From Paenirhizobium daejeonense (GTDB taxonomy: Bacteria; Pseudomonadota; Alphaproteobacteria; Rhizobiales; Rhizobiaceae), in assembly GCF_014280875.1 (NCBI RefSeq), contig NZ_JACLAL010000001.1:558001-622000 (forward strand): a DNA stretch of 64,000 bases, in the 5' to 3' direction. Shown in pieces: positions 34,913 to 42,624 of this stretch. Under the pieces are notes generated by a model, which saw only the letters and a program-made list of their open reading frames with translations, was not told the DNA's origin and did not search any database. The translations under genes and the position numbers were made by a program. Within the stretch, counting starts at the first letter, position 1. Every line of letters starts with the position of its first letter.

Positions 34913-35359
34913 ATGGAGCGCATTCTTATTGCGTCGAAGTCCTGGGTTGTGGTCTGTGACGGCGCAAAAGCGCTGTTTCTGCAGAACGCCGGTGACTCAC
35001 AGGCGTTAAATCTCAAGGTGATGGAAACGCTGACCCAAACCGATGAGCCCAGCCGGGAGCAGGGGGCGGACCGTCCGGGCCGGGTCTACCAGTCGGTAGG
35101 TGAGGCGCGCAGCTCCATGGAAGATACCGACTGGCACGAACAGGCAGAGGCCTCATTCCTGAAAGATGTCGCGGAAAAGCTCGGCCGTATGGCCCGAAGC
35201 GGTGTAATCGAGAATGCGGTGCTGGTGGCTCCTCCGAAGGCACTTGGAATTCTTCGTGCTCAGTTGAGCGACGAGGCTGCGAGCGTTGTCCGCGCCGAGC
35301 TCGCTAAGGACTATGTGAAGATGCCTGTTCCAGATATCGAGAAGCATCTTACCGCTTAG
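34913..35359 (+). CDS. Host_attach-family protein
   Basis: 148 residues. The family pattern is clear: WVVVCDGAKALFLQNAG, a basic/acidic middle (QGADRPGRVYQSVGEARSSM), FLKDVAEKLGRM, VLVAPPKALGILRAQL and the C-terminal DYVKMPVPDIEKHL. Related to eRF1/baeRF-type folds; the name comes from Agrobacterium attachment mutants and the biochemical role is not established. GGAGGA is 5 nt before the ATG. A TATAAT at 34849-34854 is a possible -10. It is flanked on both sides by PilZ genes on the opposite strand. Confidence 0.88.
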   Translation: MERILIASKSWVVVCDGAKALFLQNAGDSQALNLKVMETLTQTDEPSREQGADRPGRVYQSVGEARSSMEDTDWHEQAEASFLKDVAEKLGRMARSGVIENAVLVAPPKALGILRAQLSDEAASVVRAELAKDYVKMPVPDIEKHLTA

Positions 35360-35418
35360 TCGGTTCGGCGGCACTCAAGGAAAGAAGCCAGTCCGCCCGT
35401 GCGGTCGGGAAGAGGTGG

Positions 35419-35772
35419 TTACTGGCCGAGTTCGAAGGACAGGCGGACGACATGGTGGAGGAATTCCGCATTGATCAGCATGTTGAAGCCGACAGTTACC
35501 TTCTCGGCTTCCCGGCGGATCAGTGTGCAGCCGATTTCGTCGTGTATGCCGAGGATTTCCAGGAAGAAATGATCGGGCAGTACGACGTGCGGACTTACCT
35601 CGATTTCCGCGCCATAGAGGGAGATGTTGCGGATAAGGCAGCGCAGCTTGGTCTTCGTACTCAGATGGCGGCCGACAAAGATGATCTTACCCGGCCGGTC
35701 GATCGTGAACTTCTCGTAGACACGGTCCGGCGGTATGTTCTGCTTGGCGTCCGGTGTTGCCTGTAAGGGCAT
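35419..35772 (-). CDS. PilZ-domain protein (degenerate c-di-GMP motif)
   Basis: 117 residues. The PilZ fold is recognisable from IRNISLYGAEIEV (NxSxxG) and HFFLEILGIHDEIGCTLIRR, which parallels the neighbouring PilZ protein. However, the RxxxR c-di-GMP motif is replaced by DRPGKI, so ligand binding is doubtful. The start at 35772 has GGAGGG 5 nt upstream; a frame of 187 more codons upstream is rejected because it crosses the next gene's leader. Probably a diverged paralogue of the PilZ gene at 34.3-34.7 kb. Confidence 0.82.
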   Translation of the reverse strand: MPLQATPDAKQNIPPDRVYEKFTIDRPGKIIFVGRHLSTKTKLRCLIRNISLYGAEIEVSPHVVLPDHFFLEILGIHDEIGCTLIRREAEKVTVGFNMLINAEFLHHVVRLSFELGQ

Positions 35773-36091
35773 GATTACCCTCCCTCGATTATCTTTTGGT
35801 CTCAATATAATGCAACTTCCCTTATGCTTCCTCAACGCTACGCATAAAATCCGAGGATTGTGCGCCGTTCCGCCGCGCGCCGGGCTTCGGGTCTGCTCTG
35901 CCATTGAAGGCCTTGACAGCGGCGGCCGGACTTTCCATATCTGCCCCCGGTTGGAGGCGCCGGCCGCCCGCGGGCAACAGCCCTTGGTGAAGTCCTCCTG
36001 ACACATGGATAACCCTCGTCTTGCGCATGCATGGCAGGGGCAATGCGGGCCCCCTTCGATTTTTGCATGCGGTGAAAAGAGAGAGGTTGCC
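35773..36091. other. 319-bp intergenic region without a gene
   Basis: Divergent region between the second PilZ gene and the glyoxalase-like gene. Several open frames cross it on both strands, but none has a ribosome site plus a plausible protein. No clear palindrome was seen. Confidence 0.4.
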
Positions 36092-36535
36092 ATGTCCATG
36101 GCCCAATTGACGATTGATGAACTTAAATCCCAGGCTAAGCGCTTGCGAGACGCCATGGCCGGCAACGGCGCGCCTGTTAGCCATAGCACGGCGTTGGAAT
36201 TGGTGGCGAAGAGCCACGGCGTGCGCGACTGGAACACGCTTTCGGCCATTGCGGCCCGTAGTGATAATGCCGAAGTCGCACCAGTTGCTGTGGGGGAGCA
36301 GGTGAGCGGCGAATATCTCGGCCAGCGTTTCACTGGTCGCGTTCTCGCTCTGTCGCGGCTCTCGCAGAGCAGCTATTACGCGATCACTCTGCATTTCGAC
36401 GAGCCGGTGGATGTCGTGACATTCGACAGCTTTTCGGCATTCCGCAGCCGGGTGAACGCCACCATAGACGGCAATGGCGTGTCCCCGCGCCACACCTCGA
36501 ACGGGCGCTCTTATCTGGTACTCGATCTGCAATAA
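36092..36535 (+). CDS. Glyoxalase-superfamily-related small protein
   Basis: 147 residues. The N-terminal helical part LTIDELKSQAKRLRDAMAGN, then HSTALELVAKSHGVRDWNTL is the lead seen in Glyoxalase_8-type proteins (toxin/antitoxin-like helical bundle). The rest is a beta-rich domain (GQRFTGRVLALSRLSQSSYY, HFDEPVDVVTFDSFSAFRSR) ending SYLVLDLQ. No metal-binding glyoxalase set is obvious, so activity is doubtful. GAGAGG lies 5 nt before the ATG; a second ATG follows two codons on. Confidence 0.75.
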   Translation: MSMAQLTIDELKSQAKRLRDAMAGNGAPVSHSTALELVAKSHGVRDWNTLSAIAARSDNAEVAPVAVGEQVSGEYLGQRFTGRVLALSRLSQSSYYAITLHFDEPVDVVTFDSFSAFRSRVNATIDGNGVSPRHTSNGRSYLVLDLQ

Positions 36536-36543
36536 TAAGGACA

Positions 36544-36578
36544 TACTCCGATCCCCAGTGTTTGCGGGGATCGGAGTA
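36544..36578. terminator. 13-bp hairpin after glyoxalase-like gene
   Basis: TACTCCGATCCCC (36544-36556) pairs perfectly with GGGGATCGGAGTA (36566-36578) around a 9-nt loop, 8 bp after the stop codon. There is no T-run, so it may be a transcript-stabilising or Rho-assisted structure rather than a classic terminator. Confidence 0.5.
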
Positions 36579-36764
36579 CCTCAGCCGCAAGCCAGACTGC
36601 CAGACTGCTTGACGGGTCGGTGCCGCCGCGCTACCCCTTTCGCCATCCTTCCGCGCAGGCCACGGCGGCCATGGGCGCGATCTTCCAGACACGTATGTCG
36701 CGCGAACCGGACAATGGTTTTGCGGTCACGGCATGCTAAGAAACCAAGGTATCGGGAGACTGAC

Positions 36765-37982
36765 GTGACGGGCAGGCTGGTCATCATCGGGGCAGGACAG
36801 GCTGGTTTTGCCCTTGCGGCAAAGCTTCGGGCTCTGAAGGACACCAGACCCATCACCATTCTCGGCGCGGAAGATACGCTGCCGTACCAGCGTCCGCCGC
36901 TTTCCAAGAAATATCTGCTGGGCGAGATGAGTTTTGACCGGCTGCTCTACCGGCCTGAAGCCTGGTACGGTGAAAACGATGTCGAGGTTCGCCTGTCGAC
37001 GCCCGTGGAGGAAATCGACCGGGCGAGCAAGACGGTTCGTCTGTTCGATGGTTCCACTCTGGCTTACGAGACACTGGCGATCGCCACCGGCTCGACGCCG
37101 CGCCACTTGCCAGCAACGATCGGGGGCGATCTCGGCGGCGTTTATACCGTTCGTGACAAGGCGGATGCCGACAGGCTGGCAGGGGAAATGAAGCCCGGTC
37201 GGCGGTTGTTGATCGTCGGTGGTGGCTATATTGGCCTCGAGGCAGCCGCTGTCGCGCGTCATCTCGGATTGGAGGTGACCCTGATCGAGATGGCCGATCG
37301 CATTCTTGCGCGCGTAGCAGCTGCCGCGACGGCCGACGCGATGCGCGCGATCCATCAGTCTCACGATGTTGTCATCCGCGAAAAGACCGGCCTTGTTCGC
37401 CTGATCGGGCGGGATGGCCGGGTGACGGGCGCCGAACTGTCGGATGGTTCGGTCATTGATGTCGATATCGTTATTGCCGGGATCGGTGTCACGCCGAATG
37501 ACCGGCTTGCGGTTGATGCCGGCATCGAAACCGCCAATGGCATTCTCGTCGACGCGTTCGCCCGCACCTCCGATCCCGCGGTTTTCGCCATGGGAGATTG
37601 CGCCGTCTTCGACTGGAAGGGACAGAAGATTCGGCTGGAATCGGTACAGAACGCCGTCGATCAGGCGGAAGTCGCCGCAGCGGTGATGGCGGGAGGCGAC
37701 GAACCCTATCGACCGAAGCCTTGGTTCTGGTCCGACCAGTATGATGTCAAACTGCAGATCGCCGGTTTCAATCTCGGTTACGACGACACGGTCGTGAGGC
37801 CCGGTGCCCGGGAGGGAAGCCTTTCCATCTGGTACTTCGCCGGCGGGGAATTCATCGCGGTCGATGCAATCAACGACGCAAAGGCCTATGTCACCGGCAA
37901 GAAGCTGCTGGAACTCGGGCGAAGCATCGACAAGGCGGTGATCGCCGATCCTTCTGCAGATCTGAAAGTTCTTCTGGCCTGA
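36765..37982 (+). CDS. Ferredoxin/rubredoxin-reductase-type FAD oxidoreductase
   Basis: 405 residues. Two dinucleotide folds: FAD site LVIIGAGQAGFALAAKLRAL, NAD site LLIVGGGYIGLEAAAVARHL. Then FAD-closing motif VFAMGDCAVF, and the reductase C-terminal domain (YRPKPWFWSDQYDVKLQIAG). This architecture matches reductase components of Rieske/P450 oxygenase systems, which pass electrons from NAD(P)H to a ferredoxin. No oxygenase or ferredoxin gene is nearby. GTG start with GGGAG 6 nt upstream; more distant ATGs read through non-coding sequence. Confidence 0.9.
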   Translation: MTGRLVIIGAGQAGFALAAKLRALKDTRPITILGAEDTLPYQRPPLSKKYLLGEMSFDRLLYRPEAWYGENDVEVRLSTPVEEIDRASKTVRLFDGSTLAYETLAIATGSTPRHLPATIGGDLGGVYTVRDKADADRLAGEMKPGRRLLIVGGGYIGLEAAAVARHLGLEVTLIEMADRILARVAAAATADAMRAIHQSHDVVIREKTGLVRLIGRDGRVTGAELSDGSVIDVDIVIAGIGVTPNDRLAVDAGIETANGILVDAFARTSDPAVFAMGDCAVFDWKGQKIRLESVQNAVDQAEVAAAVMAGGDEPYRPKPWFWSDQYDVKLQIAGFNLGYDDTVVRPGAREGSLSIWYFAGGEFIAVDAINDAKAYVTGKKLLELGRSIDKAVIADPSADLKVLLA

Positions 37983-38053
37983 TCAACGGCTCGGGCGGAC
38001 CAGCGTCCGTTATCGTCCCGAATGACGACCGCCGCTTGCTTCATATATAGAGA

Positions 38054-38101
38054 CACAAACACAGAGGCCGGATCCGAAAGGGTCCGGCCTCTGTGTTTGT
38101 G
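38054..38101 (+). terminator. Exceptionally long terminator-like hairpin
   Basis: 22-bp stem with a single G-U pair and a GAAA tetraloop (38076-38079). The 3' arm ends TGTGTTTGTG. It lies 72 bp after the flavoprotein stop and 85 bp from the end of the integrase gene, and could act in either direction. It is the longest uninterrupted stem noticed in the window. Confidence 0.75.
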
Positions 38102-38114
38102 AATATGACACTTC

Positions 38115-38160
38115 TTTGACCCTGTGGTCACGGTTTGGTCAAAAGAATGTTAGCGCTAAC
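38115..38160. repeat. Palindromes next to the integrase gene
   Basis: Inverted repeat TTTGACC (38115-38121) / GGTCAAA (38137-38143), then the perfect 12-bp palindrome GTTAGCGCTAAC (38149-38160). They lie just beyond the integrase stop codon. Could be recombinase binding sites or operators; undecided. Confidence 0.4.
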
Positions 38161-38185
38161 ATTTACCCCTCAAAAAAAAGGGCAA

Positions 38186-39121
38186 TCAGCAAGCGGCAGC
38201 GCGCTCCAGTACAGGGACGCACATATCCAGGTCATGTGATGCAAGATGTGCGTAACGCATAGTCATCGACAGGGTTTGGTGACCGAGCCACATCTGGACG
38301 CGTCGAATATCGATCCCGCCCTGAACCAGACGCGATGCGCAGGTGTGCCGTAGGACGTGCGGAACCACATCCTTGTCATCCCCGAGGCCAACCGCTTCCT
38401 TTGCCTGGTGCCAGACGATACGGAAACGCTGCTGATCGATTTCACAGAAGGGGCCGGGCTGGCGCTTGCTGGAACGATTGATAGCCTCGAAGGCGCGGTG
38501 GGTGAGGGGAACCGAGCGGCTACGTCCGGATTTCGTGACCCAGAAGGTGACGCGCGTGGAGTTCATATCGCCCCAGCGCAGGTTCAGGCCCTCGCTCAGG
38601 CGGGCGCCTGTATCGACGAGGAATATGCAGAATCGGTAGTAGAGATCGGAATGGGCCCTCATTTCATTGAAGAGCGCATTTTCCTCGTCCTTGTCGAGAA
38701 AACGGATACGTCCCGCCTTCTCTTTCTGACGTCTGAATTCAGGTAAGCTGTGTACGTCTCCCATCTTGAACGCCTTTCGCAGTAGTTTGCTTAAGGCCGC
38801 CATCTTTCTGTTGATGGTGGCGTTGCTGTTACCGCGTTTGCGCAACTTTCCAATGAGTTCGTCGAGCATATCGTCAGAGAAGGTCGAGAAGCTCGGGCAA
38901 TCCAGCATATCGTGGAGTTCGGCGATGAAATTGGTGACGTTGTATTTGTGGCTGCCATTCAGCCAGAGGATGTCACCATATTTTGCAAACAGGGCACGGA
39001 GAGAAGTGTCACGAACTTCATTTAATTTGTTCGTGGATCCGTATTGATAATGAACGGAATAAAAAGGCACGTCGACGCCAGCGTCGAATGCCCCCCTCTC
39101 TTCCGATACCATCCTGTTCAC
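38186..39121 (-). CDS. Lone tyrosine recombinase/integrase
   Basis: 311 residues. N-terminal SAM-like core-binding part (about 60-130), then a catalytic domain with the full tyrosine-recombinase set: R174 (DTGARLSEGLNLRW), K197, H255/R258 (HVLRHTCASRLVQGG), H281 (WLGHQTLSMTMRYAHL) and nucleophile Y290. It appears intact, not a fragment. No excisionase, phage, ICE or transposon gene accompanies it; neighbours are chromosomal. Base composition is lower in GC than the surroundings and the 39122-39240 upstream region is very AT-rich, which suggests acquisition. tRNA-Ser lies 1.5 kb away. Confidence 0.92.
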   Translation of the reverse strand: MNRMVSEERGAFDAGVDVPFYSVHYQYGSTNKLNEVRDTSLRALFAKYGDILWLNGSHKYNVTNFIAELHDMLDCPSFSTFSDDMLDELIGKLRKRGNSNATINRKMAALSKLLRKAFKMGDVHSLPEFRRQKEKAGRIRFLDKDEENALFNEMRAHSDLYYRFCIFLVDTGARLSEGLNLRWGDMNSTRVTFWVTKSGRSRSVPLTHRAFEAINRSSKRQPGPFCEIDQQRFRIVWHQAKEAVGLGDDKDVVPHVLRHTCASRLVQGGIDIRRVQMWLGHQTLSMTMRYAHLASHDLDMCVPVLERAAAC

Positions 39122-39337
39122 GCTTGCCTCACTACGATCCCGGCCCCCTGGTGGGCCTTGCGGGACTGAATATGGTTATGAGTTATAAAAAGTATATATT
39201 ATAAGTGGCGCAACACCGCGGAAGATTGAGTTTTCCTCAAATAACGTTGCTAGCCGGCAACAGTCTTACCAACCGGCCAGCCCTAAGCATTCCTGATTTT
39301 TCACATTCAAAACCCCGGTTTGCAGGGCTTTTGTGGT

Positions 39338-39363
39338 GGGATCCGGCCGCAAGACCGGATCCC
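39338..39363 (-). terminator. Hairpin downstream of first porin gene
   Basis: GGGATCCGG/CCGGATCCC 9-bp perfect stem with an 8-nt loop, starting 17 nt beyond the porin stop on the minus strand. No T-run follows, so termination is uncertain. Confidence 0.45.
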
Positions 39364-39380
39364 TGGTCCGATAAATCGGA

Positions 39381-40418
39381 TTAGAACGAACGCTGGAGGC
39401 GTACGAAGCCTTCCCATGCACCGTCGCTGTCAGCCTTGTCTTCGTCGAAGTACTGAACCGAAACCTTGGTGGTGAGACCCTGGGCCAGCTTGTAGTCGAG
39501 GGTTACGCCAGCCTTCCAGGCATCGTTGTCGCCGTCGAATTCGTCAGCGGAAACGAGGCCGTAGTTCCACCAGTACTGGAAGCCGGGGGTCAGGCTGATC
39601 TTGTCGGTCAGCTTGGCTTCGTACTGAGCAGCAACGGTCCATTCTGCGAGGTCGTAGTAGGCGTTTGCGCCGGTGGAGTAGATAGCTGCGAGGCCGAGGG
39701 TGCCCGGGCCGACGTCAGCAAGCAGCTTGGCGCGAACTGCACCGTTTTCAGCTGCGAAGTCATAGGAACCGAGCAATTCGCCGGTAACAACGCCGAAAGT
39801 CGCTGCGATCTGAGCTTCGACACCGACGTTGTCGTTGTCGCCGTAGAAGTCGTAGGTTTCGGAGTAGGTCTTGGTCAGTTCGTCAACGAATGCACCGACC
39901 TTGAACGCGTCGGTTGCGTATTCGTAACCGATCGAGTTCAGACGGTTCGAACCCAGGTCGTCGGTTTCGCCGGACAGGTCGTTATCCCAGTAGTTGTACA
40001 TGTAACCGACCTTGAAGCCGCCAACAGTGATGTAGGCTTCGTCGATTTCGAGCGAACCACCGTCGTAGTCGCCTTCAGCCCAGGTGCGGACGGCGATGTA
40101 CGAACCGATCGTGCCGAGTTCGGAGTCGTTCTTGGCTTCGAAGTTGACCTTGGCGCGGGTACGAGCGTTCCAGTCGAAATCATCCACGCCCGGACCACGG
40201 TCACGGCTGGACCACTGCAGTTCGGTACGAACGTAACCGCTGATCTTGAGGCAGGTTTCGGTGCCCGGGATGTAGAAGTAGCCGGTGCCGAAAGCGTCGC
40301 AAACGCGAACGTATTCAACCGGCTCGGGCTCGGCAGCAACGATAGCGTCAGCAGCCTGAGCGCCGGATACTACTGCGAGAGCAGCAGCGGAGCCGAGAAG
40401 AAGGCTCTTGATGTTCAT
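39381..40418 (-). CDS. ropA: RopA-type outer-membrane porin (copy 1)
   Basis: 345 residues. Signal peptide MNIKSLLLGSAAALAVVSGA ending QA, then the rhizobial porin lead EPEPVEYVRVCDAFGTGYFY, with the two conserved cysteines (RVCDAFG, TETCLKISGYVR). About sixteen amphipathic strands follow and the protein ends GFVRLQRSF, the C-terminal Phe needed for BAM. Forms the general diffusion pore. The first 64 residues are identical to copy 2, down to the nucleotide sequence. Ribosome site GGAGG lies in a short hairpin before the ATG. Confidence 0.95.
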   Translation of the reverse strand: MNIKSLLLGSAAALAVVSGAQAADAIVAAEPEPVEYVRVCDAFGTGYFYIPGTETCLKISGYVRTELQWSSRDRGPGVDDFDWNARTRAKVNFEAKNDSELGTIGSYIAVRTWAEGDYDGGSLEIDEAYITVGGFKVGYMYNYWDNDLSGETDDLGSNRLNSIGYEYATDAFKVGAFVDELTKTYSETYDFYGDNDNVGVEAQIAATFGVVTGELLGSYDFAAENGAVRAKLLADVGPGTLGLAAIYSTGANAYYDLAEWTVAAQYEAKLTDKISLTPGFQYWWNYGLVSADEFDGDNDAWKAGVTLDYKLAQGLTTKVSVQYFDEDKADSDGAWEGFVRLQRSF

Positions 40419-40434
40419 ATTGACCTCCAGTCAA
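40227..40434 (-). repeat. 208-bp inverted repeat, left copy (porin 5' end)
   Basis: Identical, base for base, to 41366-41573 in opposite orientation. Covers the ribosome-site hairpin TTGACTGGAGGTCAA, the start codon, signal peptide and the first 64 codons of the porin. Identity stops abruptly at both ends. Confidence 0.95.
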
Positions 40435-40640
40435 TTATAAACTTAGACGGAGGCGTATGCGTATTTTTGTCTATTAATTTCAATATCTTGTGTGAATTTT
40501 GCTTTTTGGGCGTCATTGAAAATGCGTCGTCTGGCATGTCTGGTTACACCGCGAGGCGCGTTGAAACGCAGCTGGGCGAACGACAAAGCAACCCGAGCCT
40601 GGAGTTTAAGATGGACAGCAATGTGTGTGAAAAAATCTGA

Positions 40641-40731
40641 TGGCGGAGAGGAAGGGATTCGAACCCTCGATACGCTTTTGACGTATACTCCCTTAGCAGG
40701 GGAGCGCCTTCGACCACTCGGCCACCTCTCC
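40641..40731 (-). tRNA. tRNA-Ser(GCU)
   Basis: Reads GGAGAGGTGGCCGAGTGG on the minus strand from 40731. Acceptor stem GGAGAGG/CCTCTCC, anticodon stem-loop CTCCC-CTGCTAA-GGGAG with anticodon GCT, long class II variable arm (ATACG/CGTAT stem), T-loop GGTTCGAATCC and an encoded CCA end. It lies between two divergent porin genes. Confidence 0.97.
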
Positions 40732-41365
40732 GGTCCGGCCTGATTATTTGCTTGGTTGGTCGAATGCAAGGCCTTTTCCGCTGTCTCGTGACAATTTCCA
40801 AGGTTGTCGACGGTCGGTCGGCTGAAATGGTGCACTCCCTATTGGTTAGGCGGGAGGCCGGCGGCTTTCGTTTCCCGCTCGAATCGAAAGGACGGTGATT
40901 ACGCGTGCGAACCCCTGATCGCTGCGAGTCGCAGGCCACAACGAGGCACGATTCGATGCCAGGAGCGGCCATCCTTCATCATGACTGAAGCCCTAAACGT
41001 GCGTGAGCGATTCCTAATGAGCGTGTGATCATGGTCAAAATCTGTCGTCTTTTGGGAAAAATCGGCATTTTAAACATTGCCGTTTTCCCGGAAAATTCCG
41101 CCTAAGTCCGTCTTTCATAACGACTTTCTTAACAGAGGGTAAATGGAAGGGGTGGTCCGATGGCGACTTTGTGTCCTTTCAGCAACAGCCATTTGGGAAG
41201 GCTACATGGAAACCTTCCTTTCTCCTGTTTGGTGATTGCATGACGGGCGGCGTTTTGTATTTTCAATCTCGGAAGCGAGGCGGTGGATCGTCCGTCTTCT
41301 GAAACCGACGGGGATGGGGCAGGGAATGCTGTCCTTCAGCCAAAGAACCCAGACCCATACGAAAC
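40732..41365. promoter_or_regulatory. 634-bp upstream region of second porin
   Basis: No gene found. It contains a hairpin at 41054-41089: GGGAAAAATCGGCA pairs with TGCCGTTTTCCC (12 bp with a 2-nt bulge, 10-nt loop). A CtrA-like TTAACAGAGGGTAAA also occurs (around 41130). The length suggests a long leader or small RNA upstream of a highly expressed porin. Confidence 0.4.
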
Positions 41366-41573
41366 TTGACTGGAGGTCAATATGAACATCAAGAGCCTTC
41401 TTCTCGGCTCCGCTGCTGCTCTCGCAGTAGTATCCGGCGCTCAGGCTGCTGACGCTATCGTTGCTGCCGAGCCCGAGCCGGTTGAATACGTTCGCGTTTG
41501 CGACGCTTTCGGCACCGGCTACTTCTACATCCCGGGCACCGAAACCTGCCTCAAGATCAGCGGTTACGTTCGT
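41366..41573 (+). repeat. 208-bp inverted repeat, right copy (porin 5' end)
   Basis: Perfect inverted copy of 40227-40434. The two arms are separated by 931 bp that include tRNA-Ser(GCU). Confidence 0.95.
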
Positions 41574-42431
41574 GCACAGGTTGACGTTCGTGGCGAAAAC
41601 GACTTCTTGGACGGCGCATACCGCACCAACACCCGCGGTTACCTGACCTTCGAAGCCAAGAGCGACTCTGAGCTCGGCCCGATCGGCGCAATCATCAACC
41701 TCGAAACGGATTCCCGTTCCGACACCCACACCTTCCTTGACGGCGCTGTAATCACGGTTGGCGGTCTGGAAGTTGGTTACTTCTACAACTACTGGGATGA
41801 CGGCCTGAACGGCGAAACCGACATGTTCGACGACGGCCCGCTGTCGCCGGTTGTTGGTGGCCTGGTTTCGTACATCGGTGGCAACACCCTGAACGACGGT
41901 ATCCGTTACACCTACGAAACCGACTCCTTCATCGTTGGCGCTGCTGTGCAGAACTTCGATCAGGAAACCGGTTGGAAGACGGACGGCGATGACGTTGGCG
42001 TTGAAGCCAAGGTTGGCGCAACGTTCGGCCCGGTCAACGTCACCCTTAACGGTGGTTACGACTTCGGTACCGAAGACGGCGCAATTCGCGGCATGCTGTC
42101 TGCTGACCTCGGCCCGGGCAAGCTCGGCTTCGCTGCTGTATGGTCTTCCGGTGCAAGCCGTTACTGGGACTTCTCTGAATGGTCGGTCGCTGCTTCGTAC
42201 GAAGTTGCTGTAACCGAAAAGTTCAAGATCACCCCCGGCGTCCAGTACTGGGACAACGTCTTCTATGATGCAGACGGCGACTACTACGGCCCGAACGCAT
42301 GGCGCGCTGGCGTAACCCTGGACTACAAGCTTGCTGAAGGTCTCACCACCAAGGCTAGCGTCCAGTACACCGACGTTGAAGACGTCGACTCTTCGTGGGC
42401 TGGTTTCGTACGTCTCCAGCGTTCGTTCTAA
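41382..42431 (+). CDS. ropA: RopA-type outer-membrane porin (copy 2)
   Basis: 349 residues. Same signal peptide and first 64 residues as copy 1; the following surface-loop regions differ strongly (YRTNTRGYLTFEAKSDSELG; PLSPVVGGLVSYIGGNTLND), while periplasmic turns and strands stay similar and the end SSWAGFVRLQRSF is shared. This is the pattern of porin paralogues that diversify outer loops. Ribosome site GGAGG sits in TTGAC-TGGAG-GTCAA. A strong terminator follows. Confidence 0.95.
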   Translation: MNIKSLLLGSAAALAVVSGAQAADAIVAAEPEPVEYVRVCDAFGTGYFYIPGTETCLKISGYVRAQVDVRGENDFLDGAYRTNTRGYLTFEAKSDSELGPIGAIINLETDSRSDTHTFLDGAVITVGGLEVGYFYNYWDDGLNGETDMFDDGPLSPVVGGLVSYIGGNTLNDGIRYTYETDSFIVGAAVQNFDQETGWKTDGDDVGVEAKVGATFGPVNVTLNGGYDFGTEDGAIRGMLSADLGPGKLGFAAVWSSGASRYWDFSEWSVAASYEVAVTEKFKITPGVQYWDNVFYDADGDYYGPNAWRAGVTLDYKLAEGLTTKASVQYTDVEDVDSSWAGFVRLQRSF

Positions 42432-42454
42432 TAAGATCTCCAGATCTTATAGGG

Positions 42455-42484
42455 AAAGCCCGGTCGCAGGACCGGGCTTTTTCG
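42455..42484 (+). terminator. Terminator after second porin
   Basis: Perfect 11-bp stem AAAGCCCGGTC/GACCGGGCTTT around GCAG, then TTTTC. A second 9-bp hairpin (ATAAGATCT/AGATCTTAT, 42431-42450) directly follows the stop codon. Confidence 0.92.
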
Positions 42485-42624
42485 TTGTGGTCATTCGTTT
42501 TTGGGTGCCACGCAGAATGCGCTTGAGGTCTTATTCGCCATACCGGGCAAGACTTCGTATAAGTTGATGTCGAATGCTGTTTTTCACCTGATTTGCCTGA
42601 AGACGAATATTGGACCGCCCGGCA

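Noticed and set aside
37983..40731. att-site duplication of the tRNA-Ser 3' end around the integrase
   Set aside because: No second copy of the tRNA end (GGATTCGAACC region) was found between 37983 and 40640, so classic tRNA integration of an element here is not supported.
40492..40743. 84-codon frame opposite tRNA-Ser reading GGEEGIRTLDTLLTYTPLAG
   Set aside because: It is the antisense of the tRNA gene; this translated tRNA-Ser peptide is a well-known false gene.
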